NCBI GenBank assembly: GCA_030248135.1 | Contig: JASANC010004227.1 | Span: 141,062 to 205,061 of the forward strand | DNA: 64,000 nt | Direction of reading: 5' to 3' | From: Theristus sp. LFF4_11 | Taxonomy: Eukaryota > Nematoda > Chromadorea > Monhysterida > Xyalidae | Shown: positions 1-18,300 of the stretch, one piece after another | Layout: the number at the start of each line of letters is the position of its first letter | How positions within the stretch are numbered: the first letter of the stretch is position 1 | Notes under the pieces: generated by a model | Databases searched by the model: none | What the model saw: only the letters and a program-made list of their open reading frames with translations | Told to the model about the DNA's origin: nothing | Program-made: the position numbers and the translations under genes

Positions 1-123
1 TGGCGATCAGTTGATTAGTTGGTGATCACGTGCATGCATGCTTTCTGTGCAGGCACAGGCTGCCCAGCGATGGCCTGCACACCAAACCAATCGGCTGATT
101 GCCTGTAATTTAGAGTTCAATGG
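1..123. repeat. Palindromic MITE family A, copy 1 (5' truncated by window edge)
   Basis: This is the right part of a fold-back element. It begins inside the left arm (near GATCAGTTGATTAGTTGG), passes a TGCATGCTTTCTGTGCAGG motif, and ends with the inverted arm CCAATCGGCTGATTGCCTG and AATTTAGAGTTCAA. The same arms recur at 4583-4752, 12291-12466, 40288-40428 and 53443-53594. It lies upstream of the first visible DPP8/9 exon, so probably in an intron. It has no coding capacity. Confidence 0.6.
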
Positions 124-264
124 CACATTGATGTTACGTAGAACTGGGGTGGGACGTGGCATGCTGATCTTGCACTTCAATAAATGCAGTGTTGGTTTTT
201 TTTGGTGGTCTCATAAACAGGCTTCGAGCGGTCGTAGAAACAACTTGGGCGTTTTTTGTTGCAG

Positions 265-6854
<6,590 letters not shown>

Positions 6855-7440
6855 ACAGCACACTCGGCCGCTGCTTGCTTCGTTCGCTCGCATCACCTGA
6901 GATTACTCGTGATTTTCATTCGTTCGGTTTTGCAGATTTGCGTGTTTGTTCTCATTCGTGCATCCAGCACTGGTGCCATTGATTTTGTCCCCCGTTGTTA
7001 TCTACTCAACTCAAGCCGGTGAAAGTTTGTGAGTTTCTTATTGTAGTTATTGTTTTCAAAATTATTTTAATCACACTTCGGAATCAAGATGGATGTTTGT
7101 CGTTGCAAGCACTGTTTCTGGTGGTTTTTGTACTGTTGCTTATTCGTGTATTTTTTAAAGTTATTAAAACAATGTTTTGCTAGTTTCAGGGCTCCAGAGC
7201 TCCAGAGCTGTATAATTGTTGCCATCTATTTTCGATTTCACCTCGTATGGTGCGTGTATGTATGTCACATGTTTTGTGGCTTGTTGATTATTATTTTCCA
7301 TTTCGGAAACTGATCTATTGTTGTGTTTTGTATTCACCGGACATGTGCATATTGTGTCGTGTGATGTTGTGTTCAGAAAAATTTTAATGACAGCCTAACC
7401 TAAATAACTGTTGGAAACAGATAAAAAATTACAAATGCTA
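6855..7440. other. Intergenic: DPP8/9 3' flank
   Basis: Non-coding T-rich sequence after the DPP8/9 stop. Short open frames at 6995-7313 have no recognisable motif. No clear AATAAA follows within the first 150 bp. Confidence 0.5.
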
Positions 7441-7470
7441 GTCGGTCTGAAGGGTTTTTAGGAATGTATT

Positions 7471-7618
7471 TTTGGGGTGGTGGGAATTTTGGGGGGGTTT
7501 TTTGGGGGTGTTGGGGGGGGGGGGGGGGCTGGTGGTGGGGTGGAGGGCCAGCAAATTTTTGTTTTTTTTTTTTTTGGGGGGGGGGGGAAAAATTTTTTTG
7601 TTTTGTTTGTGTTGGTGT

Positions 7619-7650
<32 letters not shown>

Positions 7651-7747
7651 TTTGTTTGGTGGGTTTTTTTTTTTTTGTGTGTGGGGTGGTTTTTTTTTTT
7701 TTTTTTTGTTTTTTTTTTTTTTTTTTTTTTTTTTGGGGGGGGGTGTG
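7471..7747. repeat. Low-complexity tract made almost only of G and T on the + strand
   Basis: Alternating G-runs (up to about 16) and T-runs (up to about 28) with almost no A or C. The long open frames here encode only Gly/Phe or Pro/Lys strings and are not genes. The tract abuts the LTR element at 7763. Either it is a genuine polypurine/polypyrimidine tract or homopolymer length is badly determined. Confidence 0.8.
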
Positions 7748-7762
7748 TGTGTTTGTTTTAAG

Positions 7763-8274
7763 TGTGCACCCCAGGTGTAATGGTTTGATCGCACTAAGGA
7801 CAGTTGACCTCCACTCTCCGAGTCCCCGGCCTCGAGCGCCGATGTGGGGATCTGCACGCTCGGCTGCGCTGTCGAGACTGAGTTAAAGGAAATTGGCAAG
7901 TTAAATTAATTAGGGTTTGGTTGTCAAAAGCGTGTTGCGTGTTGTGTGTTGTGTCTCATCTGTTAATCCACAATTCTCTTCTTCTCTTCCTTTATTCGTC
8001 GTTAGGCCACTCACACGCAATGAAACAGTTCGGGTTATCGAAGACAGAAGATAGCACAAAGACAGTAGTAAGGCAAAATTAGCAGAGTTAGCAGAGTGGC
8101 CCAGAATAGAACAGAAACAACGCCTTTATGCGCAACCGCAACCAATGGTAAGAAAGTAGGTGACCACTTAATAAAAGAGTAGCCAAGCCATTCGCAAGTG
8201 CTCCACAACACGCCCCATCAGCCACACAGTTCACAGTAGCCGAGATTGTGTTGAGGTTATAACAGGACATTACA
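7763..8274 (-). repeat. 3' LTR of the 7.8-11.7 kb retrotransposon
   Basis: 512-bp terminal repeat matching 11227-11738 except for about two single-base differences (one near 7812, one in the AGTAGCCAAGCC stretch). It is bordered on the right by the polypurine tract (minus strand). Confidence 0.9.
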
Positions 8275-8292
8275 GTATCCCCCTCCTATTCG
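8275..8292 (-). other. Polypurine tract of the LTR element
   Basis: On the minus strand, AGGAGGGGGATAC directly precedes the LTR start TGTAATGTCC. This is the expected position and composition of a plus-strand priming site in LTR elements. Confidence 0.7.
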
Positions 8293-9282
8293 GAGTGCCC
8301 TCACGACGATCTCAACCACCGGCTCCCCATGCAGCAGAACTGCGCATCGCTTCAACCTGCAACCGCATTTCCACTTGCTTAGCACCGTACAATCGCACAT
8401 CAACAAACAACAATTGAGAAACACAAAACTTCGAACGTACACACGCAACCCAAATAAAGACTCAAAACGTTAGCGATCATGAAAACCAAAAAGCACAAAA
8501 ACACGAATCGTAAAGATAAACACAGCTCTTTTCAATTGAGTTTCTGAAAAAAATAAACATAGCTGTTATCACAAAAGTTAGAACTTTACTTCAATTGACT
8601 TTACGCTTTATAGCCCCTGCCGAAAAAAGAAACCTAATTACTAGAAACGCCTGCACCTGGGGCTTCCACTGAACAATTAAATAAAAGGAAAACACAACTT
8701 TTACAAAATCGTCTGTGGTGCTCGATAAACGACCTGCGCCCTGAAATTAAACAAAACCAAGCAAAGAAAAATGAACAACCTGACAAAATTAAAAAAAAAC
8801 AAAAATCATCCCCCTCCTATTTTAAACGACGGCATCCAAATAATGACCGAAACTGCAAAACCTGGTTAGCACCAAAATCACAAGGAATACACGATAAACA
8901 TCTAAAAGTGGCCACCAAGAACTTGAAAAACCTGAAAACATCGAAACTTGACAATTAAAACCTGGAAATCAAACTAAAATCTTTCTAAACTTCTTCCAAA
9001 CACTGATTTCAATAAATAAAAGCCAAACAAATGAATTTCTACCAGATTAGCAGCAATAATCCCAAAATACGAAAGCACGAAAATACGACATTTTTGAAAC
9101 AACAACTGGGCCACTCTAAACAAACGTTACAAACAACTGAAACACGGCAACTCTCAAAACCAGACTGAACCAAACTAAACCGAAAAACCAAACCAAACTA
9201 GAATCGAATAACCAAAATATTTTTCTATTACTCAAATGGCTAAAAACCAACCAACAGATCACAACATCAACCGCCAAATCCA

Positions 9283-9888
9283 CTACTGCTTCAGCCGTTC
9301 GCATTCCACCCGCCATTGATCTTCCAACTGTTCCTGCATCTCGATCACGCTGTTCCGGTACGCATCGAAGCCTCGCCGACGACGCTTGATCCATTCATCT
9401 CGCTCCTCCGTCGACATCGCATCTACTTGCTCTTCCGTTCGACGCACATCGGCCCATGCGCACAAGAATCTTGCTGCCTTCAACGCAACGTGCTCCAGCA
9501 GCCAGCAATCCTTCTCCTCGTGATCTCGATGATAGCACAGCAAACATGGTTTCTCGAACAGCAGTGCTCCTCCATGAGCTTCGTCCTCCTGGTGTTCACA
9601 AAATTCCTCGTCCGCTGTCTTCCACTCCGCGCTGCTCGCTCCCTCCGTAAAGACCCTCCATGGCCATTCGCTGCTGCCGTCAACGTCTCTCCACCATCGT
9701 TCAGCACTCGCTCTCGCAAGTTGCCATTTTCTATCTCCTTCGATCGAATCTGCAGCGTCTGCGACTCCACTGGCTCCACTGAAGTGTTCTGCTTTGGCGT
9801 GTGTGAATGGCTCACTGGACTGCCAACCGATCCGAGCTGCTGTGTGTGATGACCGGTGGACGACGTTGGGTTTTTTATTACTTTACTT
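9283..9888 (-). CDS. Gag-like open frame with one CCHC zinc knuckle
   Basis: An open minus-strand frame of about 200 codons inside the LTR element, read from about 9888 to the stop at 9283. It contains CLLCYHRDHEEKDC, which fits Cys-X2-Cys-X4-His-X4-Cys, the nucleic-acid-binding knuckle of retroelement Gag/nucleocapsid proteins. After the knuckle comes a charged helical tail ending VECERLKQ. No in-frame ATG is obvious near the upstream limit, so it may be expressed from further 5' or be a decayed piece. I see no protease, RT, RNase H or integrase motif in the rest of the element. Confidence 0.6.
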
Positions 9889-10169
9889 CACTTTTACTAA
9901 ATTAAAACGACGACGACTTTTATTAAAACGACTTTACTTTTATTAAAACGACGACGAAAGACAGTAAAAATAAGAAGGAACAAAATGGCACGAACGGCAC
10001 ATGCTGAACTCATAAAACACACCACTTTTATAACGTACAAGAACGAATCAAAGAAAAATAGCTTAACAAAGATATAAGAAAACCGTTGAGCATCTAGGAA
10101 AAAAGTAGATGAGCATTGGAAGTCAAGCGCTCTGTCAGAAACAGCTCACCGTAAACCCGGCTTTGTGTG

Positions 10170-10250
10170 AGAGTGCAGACACGAAGGCTAAAGTAGGACA
10201 TTACAGTACCCTACTCCCCCATACGGAGCGCCCTCGCGACGTCACTCTCC
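10170..10250 (-). repeat. Internal LTR edge plus polypurine tract, diverged copy
   Basis: AGGACATTACAGTACC, a C-rich tract, then CGGAGCGCCCTCGCGACG on the + strand. This resembles the LTR/PPT junction at 8265-8315 (AGGACATTACAGTATCC ... CGGAGTGCCCTCACGACG). A second related LTR end is therefore buried in the element, which implies a nested or recombinant structure. Confidence 0.6.
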
Positions 10251-11203
10251 CTACGCAGCCGAGTGTCTGGTGCACTGCCTGACCTGGGCACCTGCTTCCA
10301 CTCATTTCAAAACTCCTAAATGCTCCAACTCAAACGGAACTGAAATTGAATCACTTGAAATCCGAGAAAATGCTAAAAAGCAAACTTCAAAAGCTAGAAG
10401 CAAAAAAAAGAAAGCAAAGATCAACAATTATCATCAAAGTCGAAAACCTGAACTGCCAAAATTGAAAGTCACGATTGTTAAAACTGTGATCACGCACGGC
10501 AGTCGAATTGCGTCGAAAAAACCCAAAGAAAAACCGCCAAAACTAAAATAGAAGAAAAAGCATTAAAACAGTTCACCCTCTCCCCACACTGAAAACGGGG
10601 GTAAAACAAAACAAATAAAACTATTACAAAACTGTTACACAAATCAGCAGAAGACTGGCGCAACCTGCACTCTACGTCGCAGTTTACTGGAGACTTTCAA
10701 ATCAAAAAACCGTGGCTAACAATAAAAACTTCCACTGCGCTTCACTGCGCCACAACCAAACTTCTCCTCACAGCCTTCTTCAGCAACACCACCACAGCCA
10801 ATCACGTTTTTGATCACGGAGGCCGTCCTCCGTTCGGTTTGAGTCTCGGAGACCGAAATAACTCCGAATCGGTTTGAGTCACGGAGACCGAAAAAACTCC
10901 GACCAACCAAATCTCCGCTGCGGCGTTTCGGCTTTCTCGAAAGCTGCCCTCGGCGAAACCCGGCCGTGCCATAGATCGACGCCGTCTCAGCTCGCATGCC
11001 GCCACAGCCACCGCGTCTCCGTTCCATGCGACGTTCTGCCAGCCACTGGTGAGCCCGCCACTCCGCTGATCTGCCTCGTCGACACTCGACCACACGCGAA
11101 GACGCGCAGCACGCCACCGCCTCTCGTCGACGCTGACCCTCCATGGCCTTTCTGCACTGACCCTCCATGGTCTCGGTGCACGCGACGTCGCCACCCAGCA
11201 TTG

Positions 11204-11226
11204 TCTCGGCGGGAACTCCACTGAAG
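11204..11226 (-). other. Primer binding site of the LTR element
   Basis: The minus strand reads TGGAGTTCCCGCCGAGA a few bases inside the 5' LTR. The complement GGCGGGAACTCCA has the form of a tRNA 3' end with CCA. The tRNA identity was not determined. Confidence 0.6.
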
Positions 11227-11738
11227 TGTGCACCCCAGGTGTAATGGTTTGATCGCACTAAGGACAGTTGACCTCCATTCTCCGAGTCCCCGGCCTCGAG
11301 CGCCGATGTGGGGATCTGCACGCTCGGCTGCGCTGTCGAGACTGAGTTAAAGGAAATTGGCAAGTTAAATTAATTAGGGTTTGGTTGTCAAAAGCGTGTT
11401 GCGTGTTGTGTGTTGTGTCTCATCTGTTAATCCACAATTCTCTTCTTCTCTTCCTTTATTCGTCGTTAGGCCACTCACACGCAATGAAACAGTTCGGGTT
11501 ATCGAAGACAGAAGATAGCACAAAGACAGTAGTAAGGCAAAATTAGCAGAGTTAGCAGAGTGGCCCAGAATAGAACAGAAACAACGCCTTTATGCGCAAC
11601 CGCAACCAATGGTAAGAAAGTAGGTGACCACTTAATAAAAGAGTAGCCCAGCCATTCGCAAGTGCTCCACAACACGCCCCATCAGCCACACAGTTCACAG
11701 TAGCCGAGATTGTGTTGAGGTTATAACAGGACATTACA
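11227..11738 (-). repeat. 5' LTR of the 7.8-11.7 kb retrotransposon
   Basis: 512-bp terminal repeat near-identical to 7763-8274. It ends on the + strand in GGACATTACA, directly followed by TGTTTTTTTCGC. Confidence 0.9.
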
Positions 11739-12036
11739 TGTTTTTTTCGCATGGTAGTTTGTCAATTTTGTTTTTTATTTCAGAATTGAATTTCAAGTGA
11801 GACATATGAATCGGTGATTGTGAAATTATTCAAATTGCGAGTTCTGATTTTCGTGGGCATTTCGGCGATAATCTCCCATCAGAAGCAGAAGATTTCGTTT
11901 TTTTTGTATCTGATACGTGAAACGAGGAGAAAGCGACGCGACGACGGTTTTGGGATCGATCGAAGTCATTGAGCAATCATCAAGAAACTGCAACGTTCAA
12001 AATCGAAGACAAATTTATTGACTGAATTGAATTGAA

Positions 12037-13452
12037 ATGTCTGAGGCAGACGAGAAGGAGCAACAGGAACAATTGAAAGGGGGCCATCCGCCTGCTGGTT
12101 GGTTTTACAGTGGCTTTCATGCTGATCAAGTAGTTGCTGAAAATGGATCGTTTTCAGTTTTGTTTCGAATTTTGTGCGATACAGGTTTTTTTTACCAAAG
12201 TACATGCAGTATCGGTGTCACAGACAGACGTACTAAACTTTTTTAGTGATATCCTATTTCGTGCATTCTCAATGCTGTTTTTTATTGCCTACACTCGAAC
12301 TGTAAATTATGGGCAATCAGCTGATTGGTTGGTGATCACATGATGCTTGCTTTTGGTGCAGGAGAGACTCCACCTCCACAGCAATGCCAATGCCTGCACG
12401 GAAAGCATGCACCACGTGTGCACCAACCAATCAGCTGATTGTCTGTAGTTTATAGAGTTCGACTGTGAACTGTTTTCCAGATACCTAAGAAGTCGTGATT
12501 GGGTGTCAGAAGACACCGAACACGTTTTAAGGAACAAATCCGAAGGATGAATTTACGAAAACTTGAGCGGATCTAGTGTGTCACTGTGCATAAACTGCTG
12601 TCTTCAGTGAAAGTTGCGGGCGGCGTGCGGATCACGACCAAAGTGAAGGCGCACCACGAACACCCAGACAAGAAAGACCTCGAGCCGGTCGATGACAAGC
12701 CGTCAGTGTGCCGTTTTTCTGTATTTTTCTCTATTTCGCTCCTCGTTTTTTAGCAGTGATTCGTTACACTGTAACGCAACTTTGGTTCGCCTGCAAGCGC
12801 TTGTTGTTGTGCATTAGCGCCTCGTGTTTGCAAGAACTAAAGAATGAACTGAAAAGCATGAAAATGACCTGAAAACCTGCGCCTGAAGTGCACAATGAAA
12901 GTGATGAAACTGATTTTTTTCAAACTGATTTTATTGCAGAAATCCGAACGACGAAAAGAAAGTGGTTGTGTCTGGAGTGCCGGTTAAGGTGAGAGGTTTT
13001 TGGAGGATGAGTATTTCAAGATGGTTGAAACGATTTTAAACGTTCAAGACAAAAGTCAATCACCTCTCATGCTGTAAAAAACTAGGTCTTGTGATAATTC
13101 TAAGTGAACATCGAACTGTGGGTGTATCTTGCCTTGCAAGTTACCCTGTTCGCTCCTTCACTCTTCTAAAACACAGTTTCTGCATTGAATTGACAAATTC
13201 ATTTGAATCAAAAAGGTTTGGCGTAAGGATTAGATGTAGGATTAGGTATCTTCAACGCCTTCATTGCAAGCAATATTTGATTGAAAATTATAAAAAAAAA
13301 CACTGTAAATTAAAAAAAAACCTCTTAAAACGGCACAGGGCAACAAGGATTTCCCCCCGGACGCCGTGCGGTCTTACCACGAAAAGCCACAGCCCAGCGT
13401 GCAGCCAAAGGTGCACCAAGCAACGCACAACATTAATCAGCCGAGAAAGTAG
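12037..13452 (+). CDS. dap-1: Death-associated protein 1 (DAP1) homologue
   Basis: Four exons, 12037-12097, 12608-12701, 12940-12988 and 13339-13452, encode 105 residues (human DAP1 has 102). Conserved blocks run in order: GGHPPAVKVAGGVRI near residue 16, VVVSGVPVKGNKDFPPDA in the middle, and NINQPRK at the very C terminus, matching the QHIQQPRK end of vertebrate DAP1. DAP1 is a small, basic, disordered protein; in mammals it is an mTOR substrate that restrains autophagy. Splice phases 1, 2 and 0 agree across the junctions. The start ATG follows an in-frame-stop region and opens an acidic MSEADEKEQQ leader, unlike the vertebrate N terminus. The first intron contains a MITE (12291-12466). Family assignment is firm; function is inferred from the family. 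Confidence 0.93.
12291..12466. repeat. Palindromic MITE family A, copy 3 (full length)
   Basis: Its terminal inverted sequences are ACTCGAACTGTAAATTATGG and TATAGAGTTCGACTG. The long inner arms are GCAATCAGCTGATTGGTTGG and CCAACCAATCAGCTGATTG. It lies in the first intron of the DAP1 gene. Confidence 0.75.
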
Positions 13453-15381
13453 AATAAGATGAGCATACGTGAATTATTTTCTGGAACTTTTCTGCGGTCA
13501 GGAAAACAAACAACTGCATAAACTTCGCAGCAAAAGAATTTTGGACCATGTGGACAGTCCCCAAACCGCTCAAACAGTTCACGTTAGACTAAACGAAACT
13601 GACCTTTTAGCAGGCTGTCGTTGTTGGTTCTGCCTTTGGTTTTGGTTGTTTTCACATTAGCCCGTTGAATCTTTATTTTGTGTTGGTTTTGATCGTTAAA
13701 AAGGGTGACTTACAAAAACTGAAGCTTTTTTAGAAATTTGAAATACGGCAGTGTAAATACGGCCATGAAAGACAAATAAGCCATGAATATGATAAAATTA
13801 TTTTTTTCAATTCACGTATTGTACGGTTGTGATTGATGATTTCCATGCACCAGCTGAAGCGAAACACACTTTGCTGCCTTTCACACATTCTCAGAATAGT
13901 TTGGAGATGATTTTGCTCTTTTTGTGATTTTTGGCTATTCGTGTTTCTTGTGATACGTGAGGTTTACTTTTCTGATAATTTATCTGTTGTTAGAAATAGC
14001 CAAAACTTTTAGAAAATCAAAATATTCAGTAACTATCATATATTCAACAAGAGAGTTGCTGAGTTGAGCTGTCAAAAAGCACGTTGAGAGTGTTCTGACA
14101 GAAACTGGTTTACCGGGTTTGTTTTCTCTTTTCAATTATTGTTATTGTAATGTTCCTATTTTGCATATTTTGCGATTCGTATTCTCTGTGGGTTGTCGCA
14201 AAAGTGAATGAACGATTGCTGTGATTGCGTTGGTAAAAAGTAAACGGTGAACGAAGCGGTTTTGGTTTTTGAATTCTGAGCAATCAGCGCAGTGTTGATT
14301 TCATGTTCTGCACGCAGGCAGGCGAATTGTAAATCACATGCAACTTGGGCATTCTTGCATTTGAATGTGGCATGCTGATTGGCTGCTTGTATCGAGCTGG
14401 GCAGGTTTCAAAGGCACCAATGGGACGCGGACAGCAGCACGCATCACAGTTGCACTGTAATTAAAAGCGGTACAATGCAGCACGGGACCAGCACAGTACC
14501 ACGAGTGGCTGACCTACCAATGACATCCGTATCATTTTCAGCGAGTCACTGTTCAACAACTTTCCCGTCGTCAACAACAGTTATGAAATTCTGAGATGAA
14601 ACAATTTAGGAAAAGGCGATGCATTGAGTGCAAATAACTGGTTTTTGGCAACCGAATTCGGAAGGCAGCGTTGTTTGTTACTGTGAGTTTTGTTGGCAAT
14701 GATGACGTGGGCGTTTTTCGCAAAATTTAGCATGTCACATCGTGACAACGTGTGTGTCATTACCAACCTATTTTTTAATCGCAAAAACCGGCCATATTTT
14801 TTCAACCTTTAAAATTTTCATCATTTAGTGTGTGAAACTATTTTAATACAATACCGCATTGCACACAAACACAAGCTCTTCATGATTATTCTTTTTTTGC
14901 AAACCAATGCATGGTGGGTGAATAGTAGGTTTCTCTCTTGATTTTGCGTTAAATATCACATCAAATGGCAAAAAAGTTCGCAGAATTCTTCGCGATTTAC
15001 ATGGTTGTTGGGAACAGTTTCTCTCCGCTGCAGTGCAAATGCACGCTGCCATGCCATGATAATTTTGGCAGACAAGCAAGCAGCAATGTGTCACCACACC
15101 AATTTATTCGTGTCGAAACGCAAACACAGCAGAGAGCTCGGCGAGTTACAATTGTTTGATTGAAGGATGTCGTTTGAATCAGAACTTTTTTCCGGAACTT
15201 CGGCCTCGACCACAAACTCAACCAAGTCATTTCATTATTTCCATTGTCACTGTTTACCAACGTACTGACGACACACGGCAGCTTTTACTGTGTTGCACAG
15301 CGCGAGAACATGAATAAGCCAGCTGAATAGTACAACAATTAAGTACAACTGAGCATTTGCCAAAGTGAAGTGCATTGTATT
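13453..15381. other. Intergenic between DAP1 and the SLC6 gene
   Basis: AT-rich sequence with no convincing exon. At about 14270-14420 there is a MITE-like segment with CAATCAG and CTGATTGG arms (GAGCAATCAGCGCAG ... GCATGCTGATTGGCTGC). A short unspliced frame at 14965-15159 has no motif. The SLC6 promoter should lie in the last few hundred bases; no TATA box is clear. Confidence 0.5.
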
Positions 15382-18300
15382 ATGGTCATGGAGCGATCGG
15401 CGTCCGTGCATCCGTCGTGCAGTACGATTCCGGCGGGTGTGGTCGTTCAGGCGCACGGCGCCGACCCAGAGGACGACCCGTTCAACGCGCAACGACTCGC
15501 CGAGCACCACCAGAATCGCATCGAGGAGCGCAGGCTACTCAGAGGCTCCTGGGCGCGCAAGGCCGAGTTTCTGTTGGCGCTCATTGGGTACTCGGTCGGA
15601 TATGGTTGGTGCGGGATTTTCAGCTGTGTGGCTTTTCCATACACCGACACCATTCAACATTACCCCGCCTTTTCGCACGACTAGACGATATTTGTGTGTG
15701 ATTATTGCCAGCTATGCGGATGCATCAGAACCTGTTATGTTTTCACTAATTTGAAAGACACACAAAAAATCGGCTTCTTGCATGCGTCGCAGGCAACATC
15801 TGGCTGTTTCCGTACAAATGCTACAAATACGGCGGCGGCGTGTTCCTGATTCCGTACGTGATCTCGATGCTGTTCGCCGGGGTGCCGTTGTTCTGCCTCG
15901 AGTTGGCCATCGGCCAATACACACGACTGGGTCCGATACAGGCGTTCATGGACATTGCACCCATATTTTCCGGTTGGTCCGCTTGTGAAACAAGCACACA
16001 ATGAATGGACTGCGTTTTATGGAACTGCTCGAGTGAATTTGTTTGGGTTTCGAATTCGCAGGCGTGGCTGTCGGCTGTGTCGTCATTTCCACGTTGGTCG
16101 CCATCTACTTCAACGTGATTATTTCGTGGTCTATCTACTACTTTGTACAGTCATTGATTTCATTGTTCACCGGCCAATCGCTGCCGTGGGAGGGTAAAAG
16201 CACCATTTGCAGCAATGGTAAGTTTGAGGCAGTTTGAACAAAATGTTGAAAAGTCAGTGATGTTTGAGTCTAACTCCAAGGCACTTGCAACATCGATGCA
16301 ACGAACGGCACCAACTGGACAGCGTGCATTCGCCCAAACAAGTACAACACATCCGAATATCATTCCGCTGCTGATCACTATTTTTAGTCAGTTTTCCACT
16401 GTGCTGTTATTCACAAATGCAAATGAGTTTTACAGAATTTGGAAACACAACATTTGACAATCACACTCAAAATAATTTTCAGCAACACATTCCTGAACAA
16501 ATCAGAGAGCATGGAGCAGAACGGTGCTGCGAACCTGCCACTGATTGGCTGTCAGGCTGTTTCTTGGTTTCTCGTCTTTTTGTGCACCTGCTACGGTGTG
16601 AAAAGCTCTGGGAAGGTTGGTTGAAAATGTTGAAATGGTTTTTGAATCGCTTTCTTGATATTGATTTGTGAAGTTGCTGGTTTCCAGAATTTAAAAAAAG
16701 TTAAATTAAAAATAATAAAAAACAGAACGGAACCGGCGACTGGAGCGGAGGAGCTGGAGTGCGCAACACCAAGTCACAAAACAAGCAAATCACGGCTGAA
16801 ATTTTTCTTATTTCAGGTTGTGTATTTCACTGTGGTGTTTCCGTATGTGCTGATTACGATTCTACTGATCTTTGTTGCAATACTGCCCGGCGCTGGCGAC
16901 GGCGTTGTTTACTATCTGAAACCGGACCCGGCTAAACTGCTCGATCCTGAGGTCAGCCTGTTTGGTAATCACCAAAACACAATTTTTACGCCTTACAAAA
17001 ACACAACTGCACGCGTGCGTCCGCGTATTATGGTGGGCACTGTATTTCCGTGTTACTTGTCTCCATGTGTCTCTCCAACACCCCCTGTTTGTTTCGTTTG
17101 TCTATTCCCATATTTAGTGTTTTTACTCAGATTTGGTCGGCTGCCGCACAACAGGTCTTCTACACGTACGGCATTGCGTTTGGCGTGATCATCACGTACA
17201 GCGGCTACAACAAGGACTTCCATTCAAACGTGTTCAAGTTGGTGACATTTGAGACACGCGTTTTCAAATTTGTTTCGTTTCACCAGTCGATCGGTGGTTT
17301 CTTTCAGGGATGCATTCACAGTGTGCATTGTGGACAGCGTCACAAGTTTCTACATTGGATTCATGGTGTTCTCCACCCTCGGCTACATCGTCAACCGACG
17401 CAATGTCGCGTGCGGCGGAAATTTTGTACAAATAGGCGATGTCATCACAAAAGGTTTTGAAATTTGCTCTTTTTAATTGGTTTGGATCATTTTAATTATC
17501 TTCCCATCTGCTTTGAACGCCCGTTTGCTTCAGACGTCGGTTTAGCGTTCGTTGTGTCAGCGGAGGCGTTGACGGAGATGTCGAATGCGATCGGCAACCC
17601 GGCAGGCGCTTTCTTTTCGTCCGTCTTTTTTCTGATGATGATTTTGATTGGCATTGATAGCGAGGTTCGCGCATGCATTTTATTGAAAATAACGGTAAAA
17701 GAAAACAATAAATTTCACGTTTACCTGCGTTTCTATAGTTTCCAATGTTCGAAGCGCCTGTCGTTGCTATTATGGATGAATTCACTTTGCTACGAGATCG
17801 CAAGCCAGTCGTGTTTTTAGTGGCAAGTGTCGTTGGGTTTGTCCTTGGCCTGCCGCTTTGCATGCAGGTAAATGCTTTCTGACTAAATGTTTCTGATTTC
17901 TGATTCAGCGAAGTGCAAACATTTTGCCCTGATAGGTTAAGTAAATGACAATCTTTGAGCATTTCATTTACATTGAACAACAATGCAAACTTTGAATTAA
18001 CCCTGTTTCTAGTCGGGCATCTATTGGTTCACGCTGCTGAGCGACTACGCGACGAATTGGTGCTTGACGTTCATGGCACTGTGCGAAGTGTTGGTCGTCA
18101 TGTTTGTTTATGGTCAGCACTTGTTTTTGAAAGCAACCAGTTTTGCAAAACGAAACTGACGTTGTTTGACTTTGTCTCAAAGTTCAAAGCGGAAGCATTG
18201 TCAAACGAATTTATATCGGCGTCGGTTTTTCTGCAGACTTTCGCACGTTCCGTAATGATATTGAGCTAATGGTCGGTTTCAAATCCAAATGGGTCTGGCG

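Larger units (their letters stand above)
7763..11738 (-). mobile_element. LTR retrotransposon, minus orientation, near-identical LTRs, no visible reverse transcriptase
   Basis: Two 512-bp direct repeats (7763-8274 and 11227-11738) flank about 2.95 kb. On the minus strand the LTR begins TGTAATGTCC and ends GGTGCACA. Next to the 5' LTR (right side on +) is a primer-binding-like site, TGGAGTTCCCGCCGAGA. Its + strand complement ends in CCA, like a tRNA 3' end. Next to the 3' LTR (left side) is a purine tract, AGGAGGGGGAT. The sequence TGTTTT occurs at 7754-7759 and 11739-11744, a possible target duplication if the LTR carries three extra bases; the low-complexity flank weakens this. By eye the LTRs differ at about two positions, so the insertion is young. 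Only a gag-like frame is visible, so the element is probably non-autonomous. Confidence 0.9.

Noticed and set aside
7438..7899. Gly/Phe- and Pro/Lys-rich open frames
   Set aside because: Pure translation of a G/T low-complexity tract.
10716..11363. 215-codon minus-strand frame overlapping the 5' LTR
   Set aside because: It begins inside the LTR and is Arg/Gly/Cys-rich without Gag or other motifs. It could be a leader-region frame, but there is no support.
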